Assembly (NCBI GenBank): GCA_021463145.1
Contig: JAJTWZ010000005.1
Coordinates: forward strand, 62,001 to 126,000
Direction: 5' to 3'
Source: Blastocatellia bacterium
Lineage (GTDB): Bacteria; Acidobacteriota; Blastocatellia; UBA7656; JADIYM01
DNA length: 64,000 nucleotides
The translations under genes and the position numbers were made by a program. Shown here piece after piece: positions 1-8,127 of the stretch. Position 1 is the stretch's first letter; every line of letters begins with the position of its first letter. Below the pieces are notes generated by a model. The model was not told the origin of the DNA. It saw only the letters and a list, made by a program, of their open reading frames with translations, and did not search any database.

Positions 1-169
1 ATTGCCCTGTACTCGAGAACCGGCGCTCCGGCGGACTGCGGATCGGCCCGGGTTGGATGGCGTCGCCGAGGCCTGGACACCGTCGACTAACGCCTGACAG
101 CCCTGCTGTGGCAGAATCCCGAAGATTCCTTTCTACATTGCAAGCCGCGCCTCGTGAGGTCTGTTCGTA
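1..169. other. Window edge, no gene seen
   Basis: No convincing open frame lies here. The stretch probably holds the end of an upstream unit and the promoter of the DUF1622 gene; a weak -10-like CAGAAT is visible near 112, without a clear -35. Confidence 0.4.
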
Positions 170-568
170 ATGATTCCCGCACCCGTCGATGCCGGAGCAG
201 AAGAAGTCGTAGTCAATGCGGTCCTCTGGCTCAAGCTGGGGGTCGAAGCGCTCGGCGCCCTGGTCATCGGCCTCGGTCTGGTCGCGGCCGTTGTCACGTT
301 CGCACGGGCGTACACATCGCCCGTCATCCACGACTTCGATCAGGTTCGGCTGACACTCGCTAGATACCTGGCGCTCGGACTCGAATTCCAGCTTGGCGCC
401 GACATCCTCTCCACTGCGGTGGCGCCAAGCTGGGACATGATCGGCAAGCTCGGAGCGATCGCCGTGCTGCGGACGGCACTCAACTACTTCCTCAGAAGCG
501 AGATGGAACACGCCGGCAACCACGCCGCGGCCACACCCTCCGGGGATGGAGGTGAGGCCAGCGAGTGA
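170..568 (+). CDS. DUF1622 family membrane protein
   Basis: A 132-residue integral membrane protein of unknown function, recognised as DUF1622-like by its length and organisation. A long hydrophobic segment lies near residues 22-46. A short loop with YTSPVIHDFDQVR follows, then a second amphipathic/hydrophobic part (LARYLALGLEFQLGADIL), and the conserved-looking region around KLGAIAVLRTALNYFLRSE. The C-terminal 20 residues are low-complexity and polar. The start is an ATG with GAGG about 11 bases upstream. It stands alone and converges on the ilv operon, so context gives no function. Known family: small inner-membrane proteins of unknown role. Confidence 0.75.
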   Translation: MIPAPVDAGAEEVVVNAVLWLKLGVEALGALVIGLGLVAAVVTFARAYTSPVIHDFDQVRLTLARYLALGLEFQLGADILSTAVAPSWDMIGKLGAIAVLRTALNYFLRSEMEHAGNHAAATPSGDGGEASE

Positions 569-664
569 GCGCCGGCGCGGTGGCTCGGGGATTCGCATGC
601 GACCGCGCCCGTTCGGATTGCCGCCATCGGCGCGACGGCCGGGACGATCGCCCTCGTGGGTTCC

Positions 665-2374
665 TCACGGATTTCCGTCAGTCACCGCCCCCGTGTCGCT
701 TCCCGAGACCGTGCGCGCGTACTTTCCGAGCACGCCCCGGACCGGCGTCACTGGCGGAACCCACTCGCCGCGCCTGCGCGCGAGCTCGCCTTCGTCCACC
801 CCGAGCTCGAGGCGATTTTCCCCGAGATCGATCGTGATTCGGTCTCCGTCTCGCACTAGTGCAATCGGCCCCCCCGCCGCGGCCTCGGGCGCAACGTGGC
901 CGACGACGAGACCGTGCGTCCCTCCCGAGAACCTTCCGTCGGTCACGAGGCCGACCGAAGAGCCGAGTCCCGCGCCGACCAGCGCCGACGTGACGGCGAG
1001 CATCTCTCGCATGCCCGGTCCGCCCCTTGGTCCCTCGTAGCGGATCACGAGCACGGACCCTGACTCGACCGTTCCGTCGAGCACCGCGCGAAGGCACGCC
1101 TCTTCACTGTCGAACACGCGGGCAGGCCCGGCGATCGACGAGCGCTCGACCCCGCTCGTCTTCGCCAGGGCACCCGCTGGCGCCAGACTGCCCCGCAGCA
1201 CGGCCAGGTGACCGGCGGGCGAGATCGGGCGATCCCACGGGCGGATCACCTCCTGATCCGCGGACGGCGTCTCCGGGACGTGAGCGAGCACCTCTTCAAG
1301 AGTCTCGCCGGTGACAGTCATTGCGGATCCGTCGATGGCGCCGTTGGAGAGGAGGATCTTCATCACCTGCGGCACGCCTCCCGCGCGGTGAAGGTCGACG
1401 GTGACGAACCGGCCCGACGGCTTGAGGTCGCACAGCACGGGAACCCGGCGCCGGACACGCTCGATGTCGTCGAGCACGAGGTCGACGCCTGCCGCGTGCG
1501 CGACCGCCAGCAGATGCAGCACCGCATTTGTCGAGCCTCCCAGCGCCATCACAACGGCGATCGCGTTCTCGAAGGCCGCGCGCGTGAAAAGCCGGCTCGG
1601 GAGGACGTTCCTTTCGATCGCAACGGCCAGCGCTTCGGCCGACCGCGCCGCGCTCTCGAGTTTCTCGTCGTCCTCGGCAGCCATGGTCGACGAGTAGGGC
1701 AGGCTCAGGCCCATAGCCTCGCACACGGCGGACATCGTGTTCGCCGTGAACATCCCGCCGCAGGCGCCGAAGCCAGGACACGCGTGGCGCTCCACTTCCT
1801 CGACCTCGCACTGTCCGATTTTTCCGGCCGAGTGGGCGCCAACGGCCTCGAACGCACTCACGACTGTCAGTTCGCAGCCGTCGAGCCGGCCTGGCTTGAT
1901 CGTCCCTCCATAGACGAACACGGACGGCACGTCGAGCCGGGCGATCGCGATCATCGCACCCGGCATGTTCTTGTCGCATCCGCCGATTGCCAGCAGCCCG
2001 TCCACGCTCTGCGCCCGGCAGACGGTCTCGATCGAGTCGGCGATGACCTCGCGAGACACGAGCGAATACCGCATGCCGTCCGTTCCCATCGAGATTCCGT
2101 CGCTCACCGTAATCGTCCCGAATAACTGGGGCATCGCGCCGGCTTCGCCGAGCGCCCGCCGGCACCGGTCCGCCAGCCGGTCGAGCCCGGCGTTGCAGGG
2201 CGTGAGCGTGCTGAATCCGTTCGCGACGGCGACGATCGGCTTATCGAAATCCGCGTCGGCGAAGCCAACCGCGCGCAGCATCGCGCGGCTCGCCGTGCGT
2301 TCTACACCCGCGGTTATCGCCGAACTCCTGCGATTGAAAGCACCGGGCACTTCTTCTTTTGACATCGTCGACAT
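665..2374 (-). CDS. ilvD: Dihydroxy-acid dehydratase
   Basis: 569 residues. It dehydrates 2,3-dihydroxy-isovalerate and dihydroxy-3-methylvalerate to the 2-keto acids, the third common step of valine/isoleucine synthesis, in the cytosol. Iron-sulfur cluster cysteines are visible in [10 protein letters not shown] and in [10 protein letters not shown], and the conserved C-terminal GRFSGGTHG is present. The frame remains open upstream through ilvA, but homology begins at MSTMSKEE. I therefore place the start at the ATG whose last base overlaps the TAA stop of ilvA (TAATG), which implies translational coupling. It is the last gene of the operon that starts with ilvB. Confidence 0.95.
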   Translation of the reverse strand: MSTMSKEEVPGAFNRRSSAITAGVERTASRAMLRAVGFADADFDKPIVAVANGFSTLTPCNAGLDRLADRCRRALGEAGAMPQLFGTITVSDGISMGTDGMRYSLVSREVIADSIETVCRAQSVDGLLAIGGCDKNMPGAMIAIARLDVPSVFVYGGTIKPGRLDGCELTVVSAFEAVGAHSAGKIGQCEVEEVERHACPGFGACGGMFTANTMSAVCEAMGLSLPYSSTMAAEDDEKLESAARSAEALAVAIERNVLPSRLFTRAAFENAIAVVMALGGSTNAVLHLLAVAHAAGVDLVLDDIERVRRRVPVLCDLKPSGRFVTVDLHRAGGVPQVMKILLSNGAIDGSAMTVTGETLEEVLAHVPETPSADQEVIRPWDRPISPAGHLAVLRGSLAPAGALAKTSGVERSSIAGPARVFDSEEACLRAVLDGTVESGSVLVIRYEGPRGGPGMREMLAVTSALVGAGLGSSVGLVTDGRFSGGTHGLVVGHVAPEAAAGGPIALVRDGDRITIDLGENRLELGVDEGELARRRGEWVPPVTPVRGVLGKYARTVSGSDTGAVTDGNP

Positions 2375-3405
2375 TACTGAGGCCTCCCGCCGATTTCCTG
2401 GCTTGGCATAGTCGCCGGACCCGTCCGCAGCGACCTGATCTCCGGCAGCGGCGCGTTGCCGCCACAGAGCACGAGCACGACGTGGCCACCTGGCGCGAAG
2501 CGGCGCCTGAGTTTCCACGCCGCCGACAGCGTGCAGGAAGCGGCGGGCTCCGTGAGCACCTTCGCGCGTTCGAGGATCTCCCACAGATCGCGAATCGTAT
2601 CGGCGTCGGAAACGACCACGACATCGTCGACGAATCGCTGCGCGAGCCGCAGCGTGCGCTCGGAGACAGCCGCGACGGCAAGCGTCCTGGCGATCGTATC
2701 CACACGCCGCAGCCGCTCCACGCGTCCCGCCGCGAGCGACCGCGTCATCGAAGCCGCGCCTTCTGTCTCGACGCCCCAGAGCCTGGAATCCGGACGGCGC
2801 AGCTTGAGCGCTGCGCCGACGCCACCTGCCAGCCCGCCGCCTCCAATGCTGACGATCACGTCGGTGACCTCCGGCAGGTCTTCGACGATCTCCAGACCGA
2901 TGGTGCCCTGTCCGGCGATCACGAGCGGGTCGTCGAAGGGATGTATGCATACGAACCCGGCGCGCTCCAGGCGAGCCGCTTCGGCGAAGGCGTCGTCGAG
3001 CGACGCATGAAACGCCACTTCCGCACCGTAACCTCGAGTCGCCTCGACATAGTTCGGCGGCGTCGCCTCGGGCATGAGGATGCGTGCGCGCGTTCCGAGC
3101 GCGCGGGCAGCGTAGGCAACAGCCTGCGCGTGGTTGCCGCCGCTGACCGCCACGACACCGCGTGCGCGCTCGGACCGGGTCAGCCCGAGCATCCGGTTGA
3201 ATGCGCCGCGCACCTTGAAGGCGCCCGTCTTCTGAAAGAGCTCGAGCTTGAGGTAGACGTTCGTCCCGAGCCGGTCGCTGAGCGACGCGCTTCGAACCAG
3301 TGGCGTGCGGCGAACGTGGGGCGCAATCGCCAGGGCCGCCTCCTCGATATCCTCGAGGGTGACGAACGCGTCGCGACTCGCCGCCTCCACGGCCGGCAGG
3401 CTCAC
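2374..3405 (-). CDS. ilvA: Threonine dehydratase, short form
   Basis: 343-residue PLP enzyme converting threonine to 2-ketobutyrate, the entry to isoleucine synthesis. PLP lysine is Lys64 in [11 protein letters not shown]; the phosphate loop GGGGLAGG and the motif SGGNHAQAV are intact. It lacks the C-terminal ACT-type regulatory domain of the long biosynthetic enzyme, so its length matches the catabolic/short form. Its place between other ilv genes argues that it is nevertheless biosynthetic, and the missing allosteric domain suggests that control lies elsewhere, for example in the attenuator. The start is GTG, overlapping the upstream short LysR gene by four bases (GTGA). Confidence 0.93.
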   Translation of the reverse strand: MSLPAVEAASRDAFVTLEDIEEAALAIAPHVRRTPLVRSASLSDRLGTNVYLKLELFQKTGAFKVRGAFNRMLGLTRSERARGVVAVSGGNHAQAVAYAARALGTRARILMPEATPPNYVEATRGYGAEVAFHASLDDAFAEAARLERAGFVCIHPFDDPLVIAGQGTIGLEIVEDLPEVTDVIVSIGGGGLAGGVGAALKLRRPDSRLWGVETEGAASMTRSLAAGRVERLRRVDTIARTLAVAAVSERTLRLAQRFVDDVVVVSDADTIRDLWEILERAKVLTEPAASCTLSAAWKLRRRFAPGGHVVLVLCGGNAPLPEIRSLRTGPATMPSQEIGGRPQ

Positions 3406-3686
3406 GACTCCACCTCGCTTCGCTGCTTCATTTCCGAAAGCGCCGCCAGAGTGGTGTGGCGCTCTCCGAGAAGCCGCGTCGCGTGGGTGTACATCGTGCG
3501 GCCCGCGTCGGTCAGGACGCGCTTCGAGCGATCCGAGCGGTCGAAGAGCGAAACGCCGATCTCACCCTCCAGCTTCCGCAATGCGATGCTGACGGCGGGC
3601 GGGGTGCGCCGCACGCGGCGGGCGGCTCTCTGAACGCTGCCTTCCTCGACGGCCGCGACGAACATCTCGAGTTGCATGAATTCCAT
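3402..3686 (-). CDS. LysR-type DNA-binding domain protein without effector domain
   Basis: 94 residues made almost entirely of a LysR winged helix-turn-helix: [20 protein letters not shown], the recognition part [24 protein letters not shown], and a linker-helix start ([16 protein letters not shown]). Classical LysR regulators are about 300 residues with a periplasmic-binding-like effector domain; that domain is absent and the stop directly overlaps the ilvA start. AAGGA lies 8 bases before the ATG, and the gene follows ilvE by 11 bases, so it is a genuine operon member rather than debris. It probably regulates the ilv operon or a relative of it, but cannot sense a ligand in the usual way. 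Either a free-standing DNA-binding factor or a shortened gene. Confidence 0.85.
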   Translation of the reverse strand: MEFMQLEMFVAAVEEGSVQRAARRVRRTPPAVSIALRKLEGEIGVSLFDRSDRSKRVLTDAGRTMYTHATRLLGERHTTLAALSEMKQRSEVES

Positions 3687-3697
3687 GTATCGATTCC

Positions 3698-4660
3698 TTA
3701 CTTCGCCCGAGCGCCGGCCGGCGCGCATACGTCGAGCGTCGCGACGGGCGCGAGCCAACTCGCATACCTGGGCTGCCGCGCGGTTACAGCCAACCGGAAG
3801 ACCTCCTGAATGCGCGCCGTCAGCGGACCCGGCAACGTGCAACTGATCGGCTCGCCGTCGAGTTCGGCGATCGGGGCAATCTCGGCGGCGGTTCCGGTAA
3901 GAAACGCCTCGTCCGCCTCGCGAAGCTCCGAAAGCTGGAAGCTGCGCACCTCCACGTCGATGCCGAGGTCGCGAGCGATGCGGATGACGGAGTCCCGGGT
4001 GATACCGAGAAGGATGGGGCTCTCGGACCCGTTCGTCACGAGCCGCCCGTTGCGCACGAAGAAGACGTTCTCTCCAGCGGCCTCCGCTACCTCGCCCGCC
4101 GTGGACAGCAGGATGGCCTCGTCGAACCCACGCGCCCTGGCTTCGCGGACCGCGAGCAGCGAGTTCGTGTAATGTCCGCAGGCTTTCGCATTCGGCGGCA
4201 ATGCCGAGGCCGGAAACTTGCGCCACGGGCTGACCGTCACGCGGATCCCCTCCGTGAGCGACCGTTCGCCGTGAAGTGCGGCCCAGGGCCACGCAAGCAC
4301 GGCGACTTCGACAGGACAGCCGGCAGCGTCGAGACCCAGCACGTTCGACCCGAGCCAGCAGACCGGACGGACGTAGCAGGCCCGCAAGCCATTTGCCCGT
4401 ATCGTCTCCAAGACGGCCTCGGCCATTTCCCCTCGGGTGAATGGAATATCGAAGCCATATGTGGCAGCCGAAGCGAACAGCCGCTCGATGTGGTCGTCGA
4501 GCCTGAAGACGGCAGGCCCGTCGCCGGTGTCGTAGCAGCGGATTCCCTCGAACACGCCGCTGCCGTAGTGAAGTCCGTGCGCCGAGATATGAGCCGAAGA
4601 CTCGCGCCAGTTCACGAGCTCTCCGTTCATCCAGACCTGAAGCGATCCATCGAAAGCCAT
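3698..4660 (-). CDS. ilvE: Branched-chain amino acid aminotransferase
   Basis: 320 residues, fold-type IV PLP aminotransferase performing the last step of valine, isoleucine and leucine synthesis with glutamate as donor. The PLP lysine is Lys159 in PPNAKACGHYTNS. Other family marks are GSGVFEGIRCYDT near residue 35, the VRPVCWLGS strand, and AGENVFFVRNG followed by ILLGITRDSVI. The length is typical. The ATG start has GGTGGAGA a few bases upstream. It lies 15 bases after ilvC and 11 before the short LysR gene, within one transcription unit. Confidence 0.95.
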   Translation of the reverse strand: MAFDGSLQVWMNGELVNWRESSAHISAHGLHYGSGVFEGIRCYDTGDGPAVFRLDDHIERLFASAATYGFDIPFTRGEMAEAVLETIRANGLRACYVRPVCWLGSNVLGLDAAGCPVEVAVLAWPWAALHGERSLTEGIRVTVSPWRKFPASALPPNAKACGHYTNSLLAVREARARGFDEAILLSTAGEVAEAAGENVFFVRNGRLVTNGSESPILLGITRDSVIRIARDLGIDVEVRSFQLSELREADEAFLTGTAAEIAPIAELDGEPISCTLPGPLTARIQEVFRLAVTARQPRYASWLAPVATLDVCAPAGARAK

Positions 4661-4675
4661 CTGCTCTCCACCTCC

Positions 4676-6013
4676 TCAGTTTCTTGCCCGGTCGACCAGG
4701 CGTCTCTCCTCGAGCCAGGGCATCATCGACCGCAGGCGCCGGCCCACGCCCTCGAGCGAGTGCTCGGACGCGGCGGCCTCGAGCGCCGTGAACCGCGCCC
4801 CGCCGGCCTCGCACTCGGCCATCCATTCGTCGGCGAATGCTCCCGACCGGATCTCGTCGAGCACGTCCCGCATTCGCTCGCGAACGCGATCGTCCACGAG
4901 GCGCGGACCGCGGGTCAGATCGCCGTACTCGGCGGTGTTCGAAACCGAATAGCGCATGTTGGCGAGACCGCCTTCGTAGACGAGATCCACGATGAGCTTG
5001 AGTTCGTGGAGGCACTCGAAGTAGGCCATCTCGGGAGCGTAGCCGGCCTCGACCAGCGTCTCGTATCCGGCTACCACGAGGGCGCTCACGCCTCCGCACA
5101 GCACGGCCTGCTCACCGAAGAGATCCGTCTCGGTCTCTTCGCGGAACGACGTCTCGAGGATCGCGGCGCGGCCGCCCCCGATGCCGGCAGCGTACGCAAG
5201 CGCAACGTCTCGCGTGTCGCCAGAAGGATCCTGGTGGATCGCGACGAGGCATGGCACGCCACGACCCTGGGTAAACTCGTACCTTTCGAGGTGGCCTGGC
5301 GCCTTCGGTGCAACCATGAAGACGTTCGTCTCCGGGGGCGGCACGACCTTCGCGAAATGGATGGCGAAGCCGTGCGAGAAGCCCAGGTATCCGCCGGGAC
5401 GAAGGTTCGGTGCCACCGCGTCGGCGTAGACCTGCGGCATCCTTTCGTCCGGAACGAGCATTACGACGACCTCGGCCCGGGCAGCGGCGTCGCCCGGTTC
5501 GAGCACGGTGAATCCGGCGTTCTCGGCCTTTGCCCACGATGGACTGTCCGGCCTCAGCCCGACTACCACGTCGAAGCCCGAATCGCGTAGGTTGTTCGCC
5601 TGCGCAAATCCCTGGGACCCGTACCCGATCACCGCGATGGTGCGAGTCTCGAGGGGTTCCCTGCCGATGTCGCTGTCTCTGTAGATTCGCATTCGACTGT
5701 CCTCCCGATTGTTGTTCTTGCGTTGGGATCCCGATTCGGCAACGAGGCCCGCGGCCGGCGGCCCGTCGAACTCGACCAGGGTGGCGGCGGGGCGCACGGC
5801 CACTTCGACGACCCGGACTTGCGACGCAAGGAGCCTGCAAAGCCGCTCGGCCTGCCGGTCGTCGCACTCGGTCAGGATGTCGATATGCATCAGGTCGCCG
5901 CGTTTTACGGCCGTGACGCCCACCAGCGGGTATCCCCGCCCGCTGCAGAGGCCGACGATGCGCGGCAGTTCGCCGAAGCGGTCGTCGGCGACGATCGAGA
6001 AAAGTTGTTTCAT
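4676..6013 (-). CDS. ilvC: IlvN-like ACT domain continuous with ketol-acid reductoisomerase
   Basis: One open frame of 445 codons holds two activities. Residues 1-76 resemble the ACT domain of acetolactate synthase small subunits ([23 protein letters not shown]). Residues 108-445 are a full ketol-acid reductoisomerase (NADPH-dependent isomeroreduction of acetolactate) with [17 protein letters not shown] and the metal-site motif [15 protein letters not shown] linker of about 30 residues joins them with no stop. A strong internal Shine-Dalgarno (5701-5707) precedes an ATG at 5692 that would give stand-alone IlvC of 338 residues. So the product may be a fusion, or both fusion and separate IlvC. 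The first ATG overlaps the ilvB stop (ATGA), the normal place of ilvN. Confidence 0.9.
   Translation of the reverse strand: MKQLFSIVADDRFGELPRIVGLCSGRGYPLVGVTAVKRGDLMHIDILTECDDRQAERLCRLLASQVRVVEVAVRPAATLVEFDGPPAAGLVAESGSQRKNNNREDSRMRIYRDSDIGREPLETRTIAVIGYGSQGFAQANNLRDSGFDVVVGLRPDSPSWAKAENAGFTVLEPGDAAARAEVVVMLVPDERMPQVYADAVAPNLRPGGYLGFSHGFAIHFAKVVPPPETNVFMVAPKAPGHLERYEFTQGRGVPCLVAIHQDPSGDTRDVALAYAAGIGGGRAAILETSFREETETDLFGEQAVLCGGVSALVVAGYETLVEAGYAPEMAYFECLHELKLIVDLVYEGGLANMRYSVSNTAEYGDLTRGPRLVDDRVRERMRDVLDEIRSGAFADEWMAECEAGGARFTALEAAASEHSLEGVGRRLRSMMPWLEERRLVDRARN
5693..5707 (-). promoter_or_regulatory. Internal ribosome binding site before ilvC proper
   Basis: On the minus strand GGGAGGA lies 8 bases before ATG at 5692, exactly where canonical IlvC proteins begin ([14 protein letters not shown]). 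It sits inside the open frame that began at 6013 and therefore suggests a second translation start. Confidence 0.7.
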
Positions 6014-7752
6014 GAGAGCACCATCTCCTGCGGTGCCGCGCCGGGCGGGACCATTGGGAACACGTTTTCCTCGGGGTCCACGAGGATGTCCATGACGACG
6101 ACTCCGGGGCGCGAGAGGCCCTCTTCGAGCACCCCGGCGAGATCTTCGGGACGGGTCGCGCGAAGTCCCGTGGCTCCATATGCCTCGGCCAGTTTCACGA
6201 AGTCGGGATTGCCGTCCATCGCGACTGCCGAGTAGACCCCTTCATAGAAGATCTGCTGCCACTGGCGGACCATTCCCAGATAGGAGTTGTTCATTACGAC
6301 GACCTTCGTGTTCGTCCCGTACAGAACCGCCGTCGAGAGCTCCTGGGCGGTCATCTGGAATCCCCCGTCGCCCACGAATGCGATGACGAGCTCGTCTGGC
6401 CGGCCGATCTGCGCGCCGATCGCGGCCGGGAGGCCGAAGCCCATCGTCCCGAGCCCCCCGGACGTGAGTGACTGACGCGGCTCTCCGAACCGGTAGTACT
6501 GAGCCAGCCACATCTGGTGCTGCCCTACGTCGGTCGCGACGATCGCCCTGCCATCGGTGATCCTCTGCAGCTCTTCGCAGAGCTGCTGCGGCTTGATGAC
6601 GTTCGCGGACGGCTCGTAGCGGAGCGGCGCGAAGTCCTTCCATTCCTGGATCCGCTCCCACCAGCCGGACAGGCGGCCCTCGGCGGACTCCACGCCGGAA
6701 GTCGCGGCGAGCAGACCTCGAAGGGCGTCGCGTGCATCGGCAACGAGCCCAACGTGAGGTCTGACGATCTTGCCGACCGACGCCGGATCGACGTCGATGT
6801 GGACGACCTCCGCCTTAGGCGCGAACTTGTTTACGAGACCCGTGACCCGGTCGTCGAAGCGGGCGCCGACCGATACGAGCAGATCGGCCTCCGATACTGC
6901 CATGTTCGCCCAGTACGTTCCGTGCATGCCGAGCATTCCAAGGCAGAGCGGATGGCCCGCGGGAAAGGCGCCGAGGCCCATCAGCGTGGGCGTCACCGGA
7001 ATGTCTAACCGCTCCGCGAGCGCCAGCAACTCCACTGCGGCATCCGCGTGAACGACGCCGCCGCCTACGTAGAGCACCGGCCGGCGCGCCGCGACGAGTT
7101 TCTCCGCGACGCGGCGCAAAACTGACGGGTCCGGCCTGCCGCTCGAGCGAAACCGCAGCGAAGGCGCCCAACCGGATGACGAACGCGTCGCCTTGTCGGC
7201 CGTGACGTCCTTGGGAATGTCGATGAGGACCGGGCCCGGCCGGCCGGAAGTGGCCACGTGGAACGCTTCGTGGACGATGTCGTCCAGGTCGCGAACGTCC
7301 CTGACGATGTAGCTGTACTTGGTGCACGGCCGGGTGATGCCGACCGTGTCGACTTCCTGGAACGCGTCGGAGCCGATCATCGGCCTGGGAACTTGGCCGG
7401 TGATGACGACCAGAGGTGTCGAGTCGCAGTAGGCATTCGCAATTCCGGTGACGGCGTTCGTCGCGCCAGGCCCGGAAGTAACGAGAACCACGCCGGGCTT
7501 GCCCGTCGCCTTCGCGTATCCCTCGGCCATGTGGACCGCGCCCTGCTCGTGACGTACCAGGACGTGATTCAACTCGGCTCGCATAGCAGCGAGTTCGTCG
7601 TAGACGTGAAGCACGGCTCCGCCCGGGTATCCGAAGACGGTGTCGACGCCTTCGGAGACGAGCGCCTCGCACAGGAGGCGGGCGCCGCGGACGAGTTCCC
7701 TTTCGGACGCCGCCAGTCCCGCGGCGATTGGCTGTGATGCGGATGCTGTCAT
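6010..7752 (-). CDS. ilvB: Acetolactate synthase large (catalytic) subunit
   Basis: 580 residues; ThDP-dependent condensation of pyruvate with pyruvate or 2-ketobutyrate, the first common step of branched-chain amino acid synthesis. The catalytic Glu lies in [15 protein letters not shown]; the ThDP/Mg motif runs from [13 protein letters not shown] to [12 protein letters not shown]; the FAD-associated RFDDRVTG is present. The start is the ATG at 7752, preceded by GAAGGG. A longer frame with a TTG start would run into the terminator U-tract and is rejected. It is the first structural gene after the attenuator, and its stop overlaps the start of the ACT-domain reading frame, where the regulatory subunit gene is expected. 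Confidence 0.96.
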   Translation of the reverse strand: MTASASQPIAAGLAASERELVRGARLLCEALVSEGVDTVFGYPGGAVLHVYDELAAMRAELNHVLVRHEQGAVHMAEGYAKATGKPGVVLVTSGPGATNAVTGIANAYCDSTPLVVITGQVPRPMIGSDAFQEVDTVGITRPCTKYSYIVRDVRDLDDIVHEAFHVATSGRPGPVLIDIPKDVTADKATRSSSGWAPSLRFRSSGRPDPSVLRRVAEKLVAARRPVLYVGGGVVHADAAVELLALAERLDIPVTPTLMGLGAFPAGHPLCLGMLGMHGTYWANMAVSEADLLVSVGARFDDRVTGLVNKFAPKAEVVHIDVDPASVGKIVRPHVGLVADARDALRGLLAATSGVESAEGRLSGWWERIQEWKDFAPLRYEPSANVIKPQQLCEELQRITDGRAIVATDVGQHQMWLAQYYRFGEPRQSLTSGGLGTMGFGLPAAIGAQIGRPDELVIAFVGDGGFQMTAQELSTAVLYGTNTKVVVMNNSYLGMVRQWQQIFYEGVYSAVAMDGNPDFVKLAEAYGATGLRATRPEDLAGVLEEGLSRPGVVVMDILVDPEENVFPMVPPGAAPQEMVLS

Positions 7753-7768
7753 TGACCCTTCTCTCCAC

Positions 7769-7809
7769 AAAAAAAGAAAAAGGCCGCCCCCCTTTTACGG
7801 GTGACGGCC
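7769..7809 (-). terminator. ilv attenuator terminator
   Basis: Read on the minus strand, GGCCGTC (7803-7809) pairs with GGCGGCC (7782-7788), including one U-G pair. The loop contains a run of G residues, and the hairpin is followed at once by U5CU7 (7769-7781). This is an intrinsic terminator placed about 17 bases before the ilvB start. Confidence 0.85.
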
Positions 7810-7851
7810 TGTGCATACACGAAGTGTTCGCTAAAGTGTGGCCGTCACCCG
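7798..7851 (-). promoter_or_regulatory. ilv attenuator antiterminator hairpin
   Basis: A perfect 12-base inverted repeat, CGGGTGACGGCC (7840-7851 in mRNA sense) and GGCCGTCACCCG (7798-7809), with a 30-base loop. The 3' arm is the same segment that forms the 5' arm of the terminator, so the two structures exclude each other. The leader peptide's stop codon lies in the 5' arm. A ribosome at the stop would block this hairpin and allow termination. A ribosome stalled upstream on Val/Ile/Leu codons would leave it free and allow read-through. Confidence 0.85.
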
Positions 7852-8003
7852 GTGGGACTCGCTACGATGAGCCCGCTAATGGCGATGACTACTACTACAG
7901 CGACCGGGACAACGAGCGAGACGGCGGCGCCGCCGCGGACGAAGCGTGGAGCTTCGCCGGACAGGGCGCGGTCGATCGGACTCGTTTGCAGGTTGCGTTC
8001 CAT
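7845..8003 (-). CDS. ilvL: ilv leader peptide (attenuation)
   Basis: A 52-codon open frame from ATG 8003 to TGA 7845. Its last 24 residues contain 13 Val, Ile or Leu (core LVVPVAVVVVIAISGLIV, codons between about 7916 and 7863), including four consecutive valines. This resembles the composition and position of the E. coli ilv leader peptide, though the N-terminal part is longer. There is no strong Shine-Dalgarno; the predicted transcript starts only about 20 bases upstream. Its job would be to sense charged branched-chain tRNAs rather than to make a useful protein. The alternative, a small membrane protein, is possible because of the hydrophobic stretch, but the overlap of the stop codon with the hairpin arm favours attenuation. 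Confidence 0.8.
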   Translation of the reverse strand: MERNLQTSPIDRALSGEAPRFVRGGAAVSLVVPVAVVVVIAISGLIVASPTG

Positions 8004-8032
8004 TGCTTGCGCGGCGATTGCGCCGGACGACC

Positions 8033-8063
8033 GTTATACCAGCGAACCGGTGGCAATAGGCAA
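8033..8063 (-). promoter_or_regulatory. Promoter of the ilv operon
   Basis: On the minus strand TTGCCT (8058-8063) and TATAAC (8033-8038) are separated by 19 bases, and the -10 carries an extended TGG just upstream. Transcription would begin near 8026, about 23 bases before the leader peptide ATG. Confidence 0.6.
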
Positions 8064-8127
8064 GTTAATAGTTTTTACGAGGTGGCAATGTCATTGCGTG
8101 ACTGCCGCGTAGAGCCGATCGGGCCCG

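Noticed and set aside
7753-7770. Upstream TTG start for ilvB
   Set aside because: It would place the start inside the U-tract of the attenuator; ATG 7752 has a good ribosome site.
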